The notes under the pieces were generated by a model. It had not been told where the DNA came from. It saw nothing but the letters and a program-made list of their open reading frames with translations, and ran no database searches. 64,000 nt of DNA, taken from assembly GCA_015680685.1 (NCBI GenBank), contig MNCI01035156.1:760924-824923 (forward strand), read 5' to 3'. Made by a program: the position numbers and the translations under genes. Positions 23,830-36,689 of the stretch are shown here, piece by piece; within the stretch, counting starts at the first letter, position 1; the number at the start of each line of letters is the position of its first letter. This stretch comes from Gnetum montanum. Its lineage: Eukaryota; Streptophyta; Gnetopsida; Gnetales; Gnetaceae.

Positions 23830-25330
23830 TTGAAAACTCTACTAGTTAGAATGAAATATGATTTTCTAAAAAATGGCAAGCTAGTTATAATCAATGCTAA
23901 TCTTTCTCTTAAACAAAAAGAGAAGCTATTGAAGATTATCAACAAATGGAAAATAGCCTTCACCTACTCATATCATGAATTGACTGGAATTGATCCACAT
24001 ATAGGCTACTACCACATCTATACAAATCCTTCCATGAAGACAAAGAGGCAATCGTAGCGACTGTTGAACCCCAAAATCAAGTAGATAATTAAAGAAGAGA
24101 TTGAACAACTTCTCAAGGTGGGGTTCATCTATCCCATTGCAGATAGTGAGTTGGTTATCCCACTTGTGATAGTACCAAAAAAAGGTGGTAAGTGGAGGGT
24201 TTATATTAACTTCATGTTATTGAACATGGCGATGTACAAAGATCATTTTTCATTACCATTTGTGGCTCAGCTATTGAACACCATCTCTAGGCATTGCTAT
24301 AATGGCTTTCTAGATGGTTATAGTGGTTATAACTAAATCCAGATTGCACCTAAGGATTAGGCCAAAATCACATTCATAAGTCCTTATGGGAATTTTTCAT
24401 ATAGAAAAATGTTCTTTGGTCTATGCAATGCCCCTGCAACCTTCCAATGCCTTATCCTAAGCATCTTTCAATAGTAGATTGGCAACAAGATGGATGTTTT
24501 CATGGATGACTTCTCCACCTCTAGGACTACATTTGAGCAAGCCTTGGACTATCTTGAGTAAGTGCTAAAGAGTTGTGTATAGAAAAACCTTTGGCTCAAC
24601 TAGTAGAAAAGCCATCTGATGGTATAGGAGTGCATTGTTTTAGGACACATAATATCACAAGTAGAGATTGAGATGGACCTTGAAAAAAGAAGGGTCATCC
24701 AAGGAATTACTCACCAACTAGAAATTGTCAAAGCTGTCTAATCATTCCTTAGTCACATTAGCTACTACTATCATCACTTCATAGAGAATTTTTCTAAGAT
24801 CACTAAACTATTTGTAGAGCTTATAAAGAAGGATACTCCATTCTTCTAGATCAAGGAATGTGAGAATGCATTCTAGGAACTTTAAAAAAAGCTCATAGAA
24901 ACTCCAATTCTACGAGCATCTGATTAGTCTATATCATTTCATATCATGATGGATGCTTTCAATTATGCTTGAGGAGTCATGCTTACATAGTTGGACAATC
25001 AAAAATGTCCTTACTATATTAACTGTGTGAGTTAAATCATTGTGGGTGCAAAGCTAAATTACACTATAATAAAGAAAGAAATAATCATGGTGGTGTATGC
25101 CTTGGAAAGATTTAGGCATTATGTGCTTGGATACAAGGTGTTCATGCACATAGACCACAGTGTAATCTAGTTCCTTATAAATAAACCAACGATGATCCCT
25201 TGCATCATATGGTGGTTGGTGATCTTATAGGAATTCAATCTCACAATGGTAGATCAATAGGAAACTAAGAATGTGGTCATTGACCACTTGTCTTGGTTGA
25301 GATGGGATAACAAAGAGGAGGAGAGCTCAC
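23830..25330 (+). pseudogene. Athila-like D1 reverse transcriptase and RNase H
   Basis: RT palm text: EEIEQLLKVGFIYPIADSE, VIVPKKGGKWRVYINF, YKDHFSLPFVAQLL, FLDGYSGYN, then KMFFGLCNAPATFQ and the catalytic box VFMDDF with both Asp kept (FMDD, 24499-24510). The usual downstream order follows: LGHIISQ, a tether with FLSHISYYYHHFI, LFVELIKKD, and RNase H with IIKKEIIMVVYALERFRHYV, MHIDHSVIQFLINKP, then TMVDQQETKNVVIDHLSWL up to about 25300 (Q read from TAG stops). Most breaks are TAG stops at Gln positions. FMDD-type RT with this RNase H fits the Athila side of the plant OTA group. Confidence 0.85.
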
Positions 25331-25399
25331 TTTTTGATGAATTTCTTGATCAACTCCTCTTTATAGGTGATATAAATAAACAAGTGCCCACTAAGCCTA

Positions 25400-26755
25400 A
25401 CTAGTATAATGGCATCCTTACCTACCTTCTCACTCAGAAGATGCCATAAGGGCTAGGTAATAGGAAGAAACAATAGTTTCTTCATCAAGCTAAACACTTC
25501 ATGAAGATCAATAGACATATTTACAAGGTGTGTGCCAATGGCTTGGTTCATTTATATGTTCTTGATGCTAACCAACTGTGCATCCTCTAGGATGCTCATG
25601 AGGGCTCTTGTGGGGTTCACTATGCTAGGAGATGCATGACCATTAAGATCCTAATGGGAGGATATTATTAGCCAACACTCTTTAGGGACATCCACCACTT
25701 TCTCTATTCCTGTGATCATTACCAACACAATGGTGAGATGACTGCTCATATGGAGGGAGCTCAACAATGAATCCAACCACTAAAACCCTTCAACATATGG
25801 GGTATTGACTTCATATGTTCCACCACAGCCATGTGAAATGGAAACATGTATATCATAGTCGCTATTGACTATTGTACAAAATGGGTAGAAGTAGCAACCA
25901 TTTTCAACTGCACATCTTCTATAGCTACTTGGTTTGTATACCAAAATGTTGTAAACAAGTTTGGTGTAACACATGCACTTATTTCTAATAATGGTGCTCA
26001 CCTTATAGGTAACACCTTTTGGAAGCCCATGCAATGCTTGGGGATAGAAGATAAATTAACAAAACCCTACCACACCCAAGCCAATGGTCCAGCAGAGGTA
26101 AGAAATAGGGAAATCACTAAGATCTTAATAAAAACACTTAGCAAATATAGGAGAGACTAGAGCACAAGACTCAATGATGCCCTTTAGAGCTATTACACCA
26201 CTTGGAAACTCCCTATAGACTATTCTTCCTATGAGTTGGTGTACAAAAAACAATAAACTCTTCCTATTTAATTCAAGCTCTATACACTTTCAATAGCTTG
26301 TGACCTTGACCTTGACCTAAGTATGGCATAAAAAGAAAGACTCATGAACCTCAACTTACTAGATAAGAATCGATCAGTAGCCTTGTCATCTAGTGAGTTG
26401 CACAAGGCATTCAACAAGCAACACCATGACCTCAAAATAAGGAAGGTAAAACTTTAACGAGGAGACAAGATCCTTTACTAGAACCCCTTACATGTACCAC
26501 AGAGAACTAAGTTCCAAACATTGTGGAAAGGGGCTAACATCATATATGAAACATTTCCCTTTGGGGTCATGTTGAGATACAAACCTGAAACTCCAAATAA
26601 GAAACTATTGGTCAACATGTAATAAATTAAACCTTTCCATGAGCCTAAGAGAGCTACCAACCACAATGCCTCCTCAAATGAATAGGAATGCTCAATATTT
26701 TGGATCTCCTCCTTTCAACTCAGTCATGTGGAATATGGCCATCCATTTTGATTAA
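25400..26755 (+). pseudogene. Athila-like D1 integrase
   Basis: Zinc-finger relic at about 25580-25735 (AHEGSCGVHYARRCM, YSCDHYQ), where the second Cys of CxxC is Tyr. The core has WGIDF with the first Asp (25807-25809). The second Asp is Asn in LISNNGAH (25987-25989). The third residue is intact in GPAEVRNREITK (Glu 26094-26096). The C-terminal text LHKAFNKQHHDLKIRKVKL and a LRYKPETPNKKLLVNM tail follow to about 26755. The stretch 25846-26160 is fully open, the best preserved part of this relic. Loss of the second Asp alone would inactivate it. Confidence 0.85.
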
Positions 26756-28731
26756 CTAAAGTGGCTCCTTAGTTTTACACTTTTTTTCTTTTACACTTTT
26801 TGTTTTACACCATTTTTTTATTTTACATCATTTTTAGTACATTTTATCTTTCTTGAATATTTTACAATTTCGTTTATATTTTACTTTATTTTGGTTTCTG
26901 TTTTTCATATGTTTGGCTTCTTTTTCTTTTTCTTTATTGCCAACAGGATGCAATGATGCTCTAGTTATTTAATAATGGTGGTTTAGACTATAATGTTACT
27001 TGATTGCTAATGTTTGGATTCTATCTTTGAATTTTAGTATTAATAACTAAGATATGGTTTCTTTTTCATGAAACAAGTAGTGAGAACACATCATCCACCC
27101 ATCCACAAAGCTCTATGGTGTTCCTTGTTTTGGAAATATGAGGTCCCTTTGTTAATGAAAACATTTAATGAACTTGTGACCTTTGTAGTTTTCAAACTTG
27201 GGAAGGATTAAATGGATACACAAGGATGTGAATTGAAGGGGATTTAATGCTCTTTGTACTTAACTATCTTCTTGAGTGCATGAATGTTTCATGGATTTCT
27301 CACCATTTCACTATTAATTGATCAATAACATGAAGTTAAAGTCTTTACATGATGTGGTTCCAATCCAAAAATCATAAAAATCTAGAACCCAAAAAAAAAA
27401 GGATGCAAAGTCAAAACACACCCTCTAGACTCAATAATGGGCTACAGGCATTGGTTATGGGACTAGAAGGTCATGTTGTCCATGCCTAAAGGTCCCCTCT
27501 AACTAAGGCCCTTTCTCACTTCCTGCTTTTCTTTTCTTCTCTTTTAGGAATGATGATTGATCTATTGGAGCATTCTTCTATCTTAAGGGGATGTACTGGT
27601 CTTAGAGTATTGATGTGAAGTCACTAAAAATGGTTGGTTTTAATCTGGACTAAGGATGATCATTATCAACTCACTTTAACCACAAAAATCCACAAGGAAC
27701 GTCATGTAACCACAATTCGAGACTTCATTCCACCTTATCTTTCATTTGCTACTACTTTCCATAATTTACCTCATTGTCAATTTATCATGATTTTGTTCGA
27801 TGTATTAGTTTGATGTGTTAAAATTATTAGGTAGATTCTTACAAGATTTAGTCTTTAACTTTTCATAGCCATTAATCACCCATGGGGCCCACAGACTTCC
27901 TAGTTTGAAGGCATGCAAGAGCATTAAGGGCATGAGCCTACTATGGGGAGGACCCACTTGCATACCTCTTGGTTGGGGCTAGTTAAGTTCCTTATCCTTA
28001 GGCATTTTCATGATCACATCTCTTATGCACCCCATTAGTTACATCCAATTGTGCACTCCTTCAATTCATTCTCTAGCTCAAAAATCCTTTTTTGTGAATA
28101 ATCTAGCCCTCTTCCATTGTTTCATCATGTTGATAGCTTTATTGGCTCTCTAAGAACCCCAATTTCATGTTTAAACTCTCTCTATTTTTCATAATTTTTA
28201 ATGTGAAAATTTCTATGCTAAGCTCTATCAATGGGATCTTGTCTATGGAGCTAGCCATGTCAACAAGATTCCATTAACGTAGCAGAAAAACCCTATACAT
28301 ATAAATGCAAACACTTAATGTTTTTTGACATTTGTGCTCAAATGAGGGGGCGATTTTTTTCATTGTTCAGAGCCCAAAATCTTCTAGATCCCATAACTTT
28401 CAAACCATTTGTCTAATTTACCTCTTTCTTTAGTCCTACAACTACTAGGAGTAAGCTCTATGTCGTTGGGGCCATAAACCTTAGGTTTATTGTGAAACTA
28501 TTTTTGAAATTTTTCTAACTCCCACAAAGGTTTAACATATAAAATAGCATTAAAATCATCAATTTATGAAGTTAAAACCTTCCAATGAACTCTAGTGACT
28601 TTATTAATCAACAAATATTAAAATATTTAATCTACCATGGTCATAACTTAGTCAAGTATAACTAACTAACGAGATAAGGTACCAAAATGTTACACATCAC
28701 ACACTAACCCTTGGTTTTGTTGTGATCATAG
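26756..28731. mobile_element. D1 3' untranslated DNA and candidate 3' LTR
   Basis: A pyrimidine-rich stretch with repeated TTTTACACTTTTT blocks lies at 26770-26930. At 27595-27601 the purine block AAGGGGA precedes TGTACTGG (TG at 27602), a possible polypurine tract and LTR start. A TATAAATG-like box is at about 28299. No second LTR copy is in the window for comparison, so the right end is not defined. No gene is seen. Confidence 0.4.
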
Positions 28732-29933
28732 ATGGCACTAAAAGGAAAGAATCCACCAAAAGGAGGACCATCCCAACTGAGGAGCAACTGGCCAAGAACT
28801 GAAAAGAGCCAAGAATAGCCCTAGGAGTAGGTAGCTAAAACCCATGCAATGGGACCTCTTCAAGAGGAGCCCAAATTGGAGTCTATCAAACAAATTTCCA
28901 AAGTAGCCACAATTGAATAATCCCACAGAGATGAGGCACTTGGACCAAGATCAAACCTTGAGGTCAACTTAACAAAGGCTTTCCTCAAGTAAATTGCATC
29001 CAAGGACGTTTAGAAATTTGTGGTTTAGGAGCTAAACTTTGAAACCTTCTTGAAGTTTGCTCCTCTAAAAGTCAAGATGCAACTTTAGAACTCTCCCATG
29101 TGGCCCATCATCATTTCCAGTAGGGAGTGGTACATGGGACACACATCTCTCTTCTAAAGCAATAAGTAGGTTGATGCCATTATGAAAATCAAGGATGTAA
29201 CTATGTCTTACTCAGTCAAAGTAATATCTAAGGCCCCTGGGTTGCTTGAAACTGGGGCCACTTTATATGAAATTCTGATGTAGGTATATCTTAACATCAA
29301 GAAAGAATGGACACAATTGTACTATGGAGTGGACTGCAAGGATTTTGGTGGACTCACAATAGTGGAATGTGCCTATTTTAAAATGATGGCCTTTCACCTT
29401 AATCTAACGATGAGGCCTAGCAAGGTCACATCCCTCTCCATTTGTGCATGTGCCGCTCTAAGTGGAAGATTCCCCATCAACCTTCCATAGTTAGTCTATT
29501 TAGAGATTGAAAAATGCTTCAAGGAGAAGAACATGAAAGGAAGGCACTTCCCTTTCCATGCCTTATTAGAATATTATGCAAAATGGAAGGCATAGCTTTC
29601 TACTCCAATGATGTAATTTGTCATTCTCCAATTGCTTCTTGGGTAGAAATGATGAAGGAACAATTACCTGCGAGGTGATCCAAGAAGAGGAGCAATGACC
29701 ACCACCTCCACCACGCACTCATGAAACAACATTAGAGTCCCACACTACCATCAGGTACATACACAAACTCTGTCAGCAACTTCTGCAATAGTAATAGTAG
29801 TAAGCAAGAACAAGTGGGGGTGATCCATCTATGTACCAACTAGCTATGAGTCACCTTAGTGAAGTGGCCCAAATCATAAGCCAAATGGAGGATGGGGCAT
29901 CAATATTTTCTACCCAATTTATGAGTCATGAAT
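28732..29933 (+). pseudogene. Pol-less element copy 1: transposon-domain ORF
   Basis: Starts MALKGKNPPKGGPSQLRSNW and is alignable with copy 2 (42400-43520). Shared text: FETFLKFAPLKVKMQL, SPMWPIIISSREWYMGH, KKEWTQLYYGVDCKDFGGLT, then YFKMMAFHLNLTMRPSKVT and GRFPINLPQLVYLEIEKCF, PFHALLEYYAKW. The last part resembles the Putative plant transposon protein family (the segment with a Leu-rich strand, SKVT, a polar loop and a LxEI helix). About fifteen stops break it, many TAG at Gln. At 29934 it is interrupted by a solo LTR. I do not know a function. Confidence 0.6.
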
Positions 29934-30781
29934 TGTTGGCCATGATATCATACCCATGATATCACGTACATGATATCATAGCCTAGATGCAATATTGTGT
30001 ACGTGGTATCGCAACTTGTCTCCTCATCCATAAATAAGAGGTAGGTAGATTTGGTAGGGAATTTTTTGAAGTTTTAAGTATTTTAGTTTTTAGTATTAAG
30101 GTAGAGAATTTTTGTCAGTTTTTCCTTTCAACCCTTTCTCCTAGTGCATGCCTGCAGTGTGATGATTGCAATTGTATGGCATCCTTATTCGAGTGTGACG
30201 TACTTGGACATGCACATGATCGGCAATAAAGATCGAGATTACTTCATCATTTCAGCATCCACTTAGCTTAATTATTTAATTGTTATTGTTATTTATTATT
30301 TTCTTAGTTAATATCTCTCTACCCTTATCTCCTAGTAACGTGGAATGAGTACGACTTAATCACGAGCATTTAAGTGTGACTACTTGGTAACCCAGTAACA
30401 TACCTAGGTCATGTGCTTGGTAATCCTAGTGGTAGTCATGCACAAGGTCCAAGATGTGTATGGATGATTAAGGAACGGATGCTCATCGCACTTAGGCTAG
30501 TTTAGATTCTCTCTCTCACCCTCTCTCTCCTAGCTTAGTTGATATTATTTCCCATCATACCTAGGAGTAGCATTAGTGTAGGAACACATCATACACCTCA
30601 CTATGGACTAAATCATACGTGAAAAAGCTAATACTAGTCCAGGTGTGAAGACAGAGAACTGCGATCTACAAGTAACTATCTAGATACCACAACTAGTCTG
30701 TCTACAGAGTTCAACTGGATCGTGTGTGAAGCACTTGTATTCATATGGTTGAGTGTAGGGGTACCTCACCACTCATCACCA
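29934..30781 (+). mobile_element. Solo LTR inserted into the pol-less element
   Basis: Begins TGTTGGCCATGATATC and ends ACTCATCACCA. It is flanked by ATGAAT on both sides (29928-29933 and 30782-30787), a 5-6-bp target duplication. No internal element sequence is present, so it is a solo LTR left by recombination. A TATA-like CATAAATA lies at about 30030, AATAAA at 30225-30230, and the tail (GAGTACGACT, TTGGTAACCCAGTAAC) matches the LTR at 1-517 and LTRs A1/A3. The host ORF resumes after it, as copy 2 shows. Confidence 0.9.
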
Positions 30782-30787
30782 ATGAAT

Positions 30788-32700
30788 GTAAATGATCACA
30801 AGGTCAAATTTGAGCACCTAAGAGGTAATGATGTCCCTCTCACAACAATAGAAATTCCCAAAAATCTCTAGAAATGTTGTTAACTTTTTGGTGTGTTTGG
30901 AGAAGGGTCAGGGAGCAATTGTCCTAGTGATGCAACACTAAGGGCAAGAGATGGTGGCTGAAGTGGTTGCTAACAAAGTGGCTAAAGCACTCAATGCACC
31001 TAAGGCATATATACCAGATGTTTCTATACTTAGAGATGTGCAGACCTTTGTAGGCACCATCAATGAAAAATTAAGTGCAACCCAACATTAGGAATTAACT
31101 AACTGGTGTAAACCATGCAACTGATTCTAGATGTCTTTGACCTTCTAGATATCATCATTGTTACATAGTAGAAGCTACTTGAGAAAAGGGGCAAATGCAT
31201 CGTCATGGAGGGGCAACTCAAAATAGCCAGAGTAGAAAACCAATGCTTGATTGCCAAGGTTGTTAAACTAAGAGCGTACCTCGTAGATCCTATGGTACTC
31301 AGCCAAGTACTCATGCTAGATGAAGCTTTCTAATAGCTTCAAGTCAAACTCAAAGAGGTTGAGTACATAAAGGAGTCAATAGTCTTTGACTAGTCCTTAG
31401 CCAATGCCACAACACACAACATCCAAAAGGACTTGGTCTAGACTTACTAGGAGAATGAAGCTCTAACTATTGAAAATCATCACCAATGAAATATTAATGC
31501 ATAAAAATAATAGATGTTTGAATTCATCCATCAACAATAAGAGCAACTTACTAGGGTAAACACTAAATTGAGAAGGTTGGTAATAGAAAAAAATCTCTTG
31601 ATAAAGGAGATTTGTACTTCACGCTAGAAGTCTGCAATAGAAATTACCACTTGGAAAAATGAGGCCCTTAAGTTCAAATGGATGAAAAATCATTACAAAG
31701 ACCAAGTTGGCTTGTAAAAGAAAATTAATGGAAAACACATCCAAATGACAAAGACAAAGGTAAATGAGGCCCTCTAATAGCTTAGGAAAAAAGGAAACAT
31801 ATGGCAACCTATCTTTGATAGGCTTAATGAGTACAACAAAGTAGAACTTTGAATGAAAGAGCTATACAAAGAGGAAATGACTAAATACATGCAGCTCGCT
31901 AACCTTCCATACATAAACTTGGCAATGCTGACTACTGAGAGGTCATGGTTAGAGTTGGAAAAGCAAATGGCTAGCTCATACTTGTTGTATGAGGTAGAGT
32001 TTAAATAATACAAAGACACCAAGTAAAAGCTTAAGGCTAAAAATGCAGAACTTGAGGTTCTCAAGTTGAAGTTCACTAATCAAAGATCAAGTGCTGAGAA
32101 CCTTGCCAAGAGGATGAATGACTGATAAGAGCTGTAGAATGCATCAAGGTATTTGACATTGAATGAAAATAGTTTGTTGCCTAGTTTATCAATGTGAAGG
32201 AGCCATTCTTGAAAATGCCCTATTTGTGGGATAATCCCATTTTGGTCCACATTGGTGAAGCAGTGTGAATCATGAATGATCCCCAAAGTAAGAAGGACAA
32301 GGTGAAGGCATTGTTCGATGTCTTCTGTCTTCTACCAAAAATTGCAACTACAACAAGATAACCACAACCACCACCTCAATAACCGCATGTTCCTGAAGTT
32401 AGAGAAGATCCTTCAGAACCTCAAGAGCCTCCACTACCTAGGACTATTTGATTTTCCTCCTCATCTTCAAGCCATCAAAGGACTTGTATTGTCATTTTCT
32501 TATTACGATGTTCAATTTTATTATCTAGAACACCAATTTTTATAATGATTGTAAATTCATACACTTGGGCACTTAGTATTTGTTGTGTTAGTTTATGTGT
32601 CTGTAGTTAGTCAATAATCCCATACCTTTCTAAAATTTTGTAAAGAGATTGTCTCTCTGTTGTTCACTCAAGGATGAGTTTTCATTTAATCGTGAGGGTA
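30788..32700 (+). pseudogene. Pol-less element copy 1: coiled-coil ORF part
   Basis: The reading resumes after the solo LTR (EVMMSLSQQQ-like text, VTLFLVCLEK) and contains MEGQLKIARVENQCLIAKVV at about 31205, then a long Lys/Glu/Gln-rich, heptad-like region through about 32100 (for example KQMASSYLLYEVEF), matching copy 2. The C-terminal part has FVNVKEPFLKMPYLWD and ends in a Pro/Gln-rich tail (32330-32440). Minus-strand open frames here are shadows. There is no RT, RNase H or integrase between this ORF and the LTR at 32701. Confidence 0.6.
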
Positions 32701-33088
32701 TGATGAAACATGTCATTGGGCCTATGTCATTGATGCATTCTCGTCAACACAATCCCATCAATGAGATCTCATCAATGTGATCTCGTTGATGTAGGATTTG
32801 CTACATTGATGAGTACCCATCGATGTGGCACCCTGTCACTACCTATAAATGTGCACCTATCTACCGCATTTATGGTGCATCTTTCCATTTATTGTATGAA
32901 GCTTTTGTAGTTTTTCCTTTTGAAAGTGAAAATATTTTCTGAGTGCCTATAGTAAGAGTCAAAGAAGTGTACAAATCTTTATTTGAGTACTAATGTAGCT
33001 AAGGACTTGAGTGTAAATGACCATAAAGATGAGCTTTTCTGATCAAACCTTGCAGCACTTGGAATAGATTAATGTTTTCTTATGCATT
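32701..33088 (+). mobile_element. LTR A2, truncated
   Basis: Starts TGATGAAACATG after a GTGAGGGTA purine block. It matches LTR A1 through TATAAAT (32844-32850), the AATAAAGATGAG-like block (here CATAAAGATGAGC), AAACCTTGCAGCACTTGG and TTAATGTTTTCTTATGCATT, where it stops abruptly at a LINE relic. It is the 3' LTR of pol-less copy 1. The remaining ~500 bp found in A1 and A3 are missing. Confidence 0.85.
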
Positions 33089-34620
33089 AGACTTGGAGAA
33101 GATAAGTTTTGTTAAAGATAGACATATCTTAAATAATATTGTTGTAACTTGGAAGGAAATGCAGTGGGCTTCTAATACTAACTAGGACATTGCTTTTATT
33201 AATTTAGATTATTCTAAATCTTATGATAGTATTGAATGAAATCTCATTATTTCTTATCTCTATAAATTGGTATTTCATGATTATTTGATTCATCTTGTTT
33301 GTACCTTGCTCACTGATGCTAATGCTTAAGTTGTTATAAATTTTAGATTGATTTCTTACTTTTCTCTTCAATAATCAACTTGCTAAGGTTGTTCTCTAAC
33401 TCCCTATCATTTTGTTATTACTACAAACTTTCTTTCACATAATTTGCATTATGATCTACAAAGAAATATCATTAAGGAAATTTCAATTGATGATCAAGAT
33501 ATGTAATTACTTAACATGCACTTTGGAAATCATCCTTTTTATGATTAACAATTCTTTGCAACATATCAATACTCTATTAGCTAGAGTGGATGATTATTGC
33601 ATGTTACTTTGCTCTTGTATTGATTGGAAAAAATATGTTGTTTATTGTAATGAAAAAATTGATGAGAGGATCACTCTCAAACCTTGGAAAATATTTCTTA
33701 ACAAATTCTATCTTTAAAATTTTAGAAAGACATTTTTTAGCCTAATCTTACTATTTTGTGGAATTATGTATTGGTAAAATTAAAAAGAAGCTTGATAAAT
33801 GGAAAAAAAAAAGAAAGCTCACACTTGCTAGTAAACTTTTAGTTATTAAGCAAATGCTTCCATCAACTCATGCTTATTACTCTAGTTATTGGGATCATTA
33901 TAAAACTTCTTATGATAGAATTGATCATATTATCCATTGGTTTCTTTGGCCTACTAAGTAATATAGAAAAGGCTTTTCTAGAGTTGTTCAGAATATTTAT
34001 ACTAGTATTAAGAAAGTTGGAGTACTTGGCATCATTAATTATTATAATTAGAATATTTCTCTTATAGCAAAATGAATTGCAAATTCTATTAATGAAGATG
34101 TTGTTTGGATGCTCCTTTTAAGAAATAGCCTTATGCAAGAAAAACCTAAGAATGATAATAGCTGGTTTTCTAATAACTTTCTTTACTATCTTCTTTTGTT
34201 CGAGGCCACTTGTATTCTTGGTTCTCTAGTTCTTAAATATATTTGGAAGACATGGTACAAGGTTAGTAAGTATTGAAATTAGAGTCATATTAAAATTTTA
34301 GAAGATATGCTTTAGCAAATTAGTCCATACTGACCTCCTTTTAATGAAGAAGCTTAGGCTACTAATTCATTCAAGTTGTGTATCACTTGGAGAAAATTTG
34401 GTATCACTACAATTTCTTGTCAATGTATGCATGATAAATGGATTACATGGAATGAAGCTTCTAGCATCTATGGAATGAAGCTTCTACTAAATTTGAAAGT
34501 GTCTTTGACTTCTTGTTCTTTATTCTATTTAGAAGTTGCACTATGTAGTCATTTTCTGACAACAAGAGTATAACTATGACAACTCTTCTAAAGTTAAATA
34601 TTAGATTCTCAAAGATGTCA
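33089..34620 (+). pseudogene. L1-type LINE reverse transcriptase relic
   Basis: Non-LTR retrotransposon relic. Text begins LEKISFVKDRHILNNIVVTW, then FINLDYSKSYDSIE followed by TGA where Trp is expected, the typical plant L1 palm start. After a break, SLTPYHFVI resembles the GCPLSPYLF segment, and VDDYCML (about 33588) may be the YADD site with changed flanks. From 33758 the frame KIKKKLDKWKKKRKLTLASK, then KQMLPSTHAYYSSYWDHYK and DHIIHWFLWPTK, is the post-RT region of L1 elements. No 5' ORF, no clear poly-A tail and no target duplication were found. Sequence to about 34985 may still belong to it. Confidence 0.75.
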
Positions 34621-36689
34621 CTTTTCAACTATAACTTCAATAAAAAAAAGCTCCTAGTAAAAGCTAAATAATTAATTTAATTTCCATAGTATTTTATTTT
34701 TTTTATTTTGGAGACTTAAGGATGGGAATCTTTAAGCTTCTATAGCAGTTTGTTCATTATTTCTAATTGATGCATTCTTTTGTATTTAGAAAAAGTTTCC
34801 TCCTTCTGATTACATGAAACCCTTTATTAAGAAGTGAAAACACATGCTAGCACTTTTAGGGCTAATCCATTTCTTACTTCCTACTCTAGAGGGAAGGCTT
34901 TTAGAATTGGTTATAAGGATGAAAATCTAAAAAGGAATCCCAAATCTGTTGGGCTTTTTCTTTAAACTTTCTCTTCGAAGATTTGATGTACTTTGAATTT
35001 TTTAATTCCCCTCCATTTTTCTTTTTTATTACTAGTCATGGAACATGTTTAAATATATTCCACTTGAATCAAGATATCATACAGTTAACTCCAAATGACA
35101 CTATAGTTACTTACATACTATTTTGAGAATTGAGAAATCTAACTATAAGAATTTGTCTACATCTTGACTAGATAGTGTCATGAATACAATTGATGAACTA
35201 CATTTATTACTATTTCTACATCACATTAGCAATCTAGCATCTTAGCATATGATACCACAACCACATGCTACTTTATTTAGTGATCATCACTCTCCATAAA
35301 CTTTAATATAAAAACCTTTGTGTACATGGAAAATCATATTATGGATTTCCTTAGAATCTACCTAGGCTTCCACATATACCAAGAGAGATGCAAAAATAGT
35401 TTATTTAAAAAGGAAAGTTAAATGACTTGATTTTACCATGGCTATTGAAAAGCTTCATATGTTCAAAGTTCATCTTCAAAACCTTTTAATCAAGTTTTAT
35501 CGAGCTATTTTCTTCATGGACATGATATGTTTTTTTTAAAGTAAGGAAAGTATGATTTTCTAATAGGAACTTGTATGAAAACCCTCTCCATAAACTTTAA
35601 TAAAAAAATGCCATTGTGTTGTCAAACACACCATGGAAAATCTCATAAAATGCAACATGTGTGCATTAAAAGTCACATGAAAGGCAACATGTTATGGGTT
35701 ATCACTAGGCGAAGAATTTAACATTTACATGTCTAAATAATCAATTAAACAGCGAGGATCATTTACACTATGGCTTTAGTAGAGCATGCCATGATTGAGG
35801 TACTGTAATGGTTATACCTTGGTTTTTTAAGGCAAAGTAACTCAAGGTTGATAGCACGACCCCTACCCCCACAATAAGGTATATGTGATCTATGAATGAA
35901 AAGGGTCCCACTACAAAACTACTTCATTGATGCCACATCCAAAAGTGCAAGCAAGAAAGATGAGTGTCTTGACCACTTGCCCTTACACCCCTAGGTGCTT
36001 GTACCTAATTTTTGACACAATGTGATTTGGACATACAATAAACCTTAAAATTAGGGTTTATCATGTAATTATGTCTAAATTATTAAGAAATCAGTGTTTA
36101 GAATTTTTAGTCATGATTCCTTAAAAGGTTTTGCAATTTAGTTCTATCATGGTAAAATAATTTTATCATTGTAATCATTAGGGGAGCACCCCTAGTCACA
36201 ATTTTTTCTCTAGTTGTAATAGCTAAGGAGGTGTTTTATGGTAGAGACTTTGGCATGGTAAATAGATAATTATCATCATAATATTGGGGGGATGTTAGAA
36301 ATGAAATAATTGAAACATAGGTACACCCCAAGATTTTATAGATATTTATAACTCAGTGCTACCTAGTAGAATTGAACCTATGACTTGGGGTTACCACGCT
36401 AAGACTTGTACCACTAGGCTAACACCTCATTGTTCATCATACTGTTGGACTAAGAGATCAACATTTTCATGGTAATTGTTATTTTGGTTAAGAGTTTTAT
36501 CGAGAGGCCAATAAAGACAAAAAAAACCACATAACATAATATTGAACCCAAAACCCCTCTCCTAGTACCAATAAAACTACTTTGTTACCTAAAACTTTGT
36601 GGTTATAAATAAATAATATTAGTTAGAAAGCTCAGAAAAGAGATCAACGTTTTCACAAGAATCATCATTGAATATTGTACACTAGTTTT
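34621..36689. other. Unassigned AT-rich DNA
   Basis: No gene recognised. The segment CATGGTAAAATAATTTTATCATT at 36148-36171 recurs at 36838-36861, and ACCCTCTCCATAAACTTTAATAAAAAAATG (about 35580) resembles 37098-37130 of the tandem unit, so part of this stretch may be an older, more diverged copy of that unit. Confidence 0.4.

Noticed and set aside
31619-32286. Chain of minus-strand frames
   Set aside because: They lie opposite the coiled-coil ORF that aligns with copy 2 on the plus strand.
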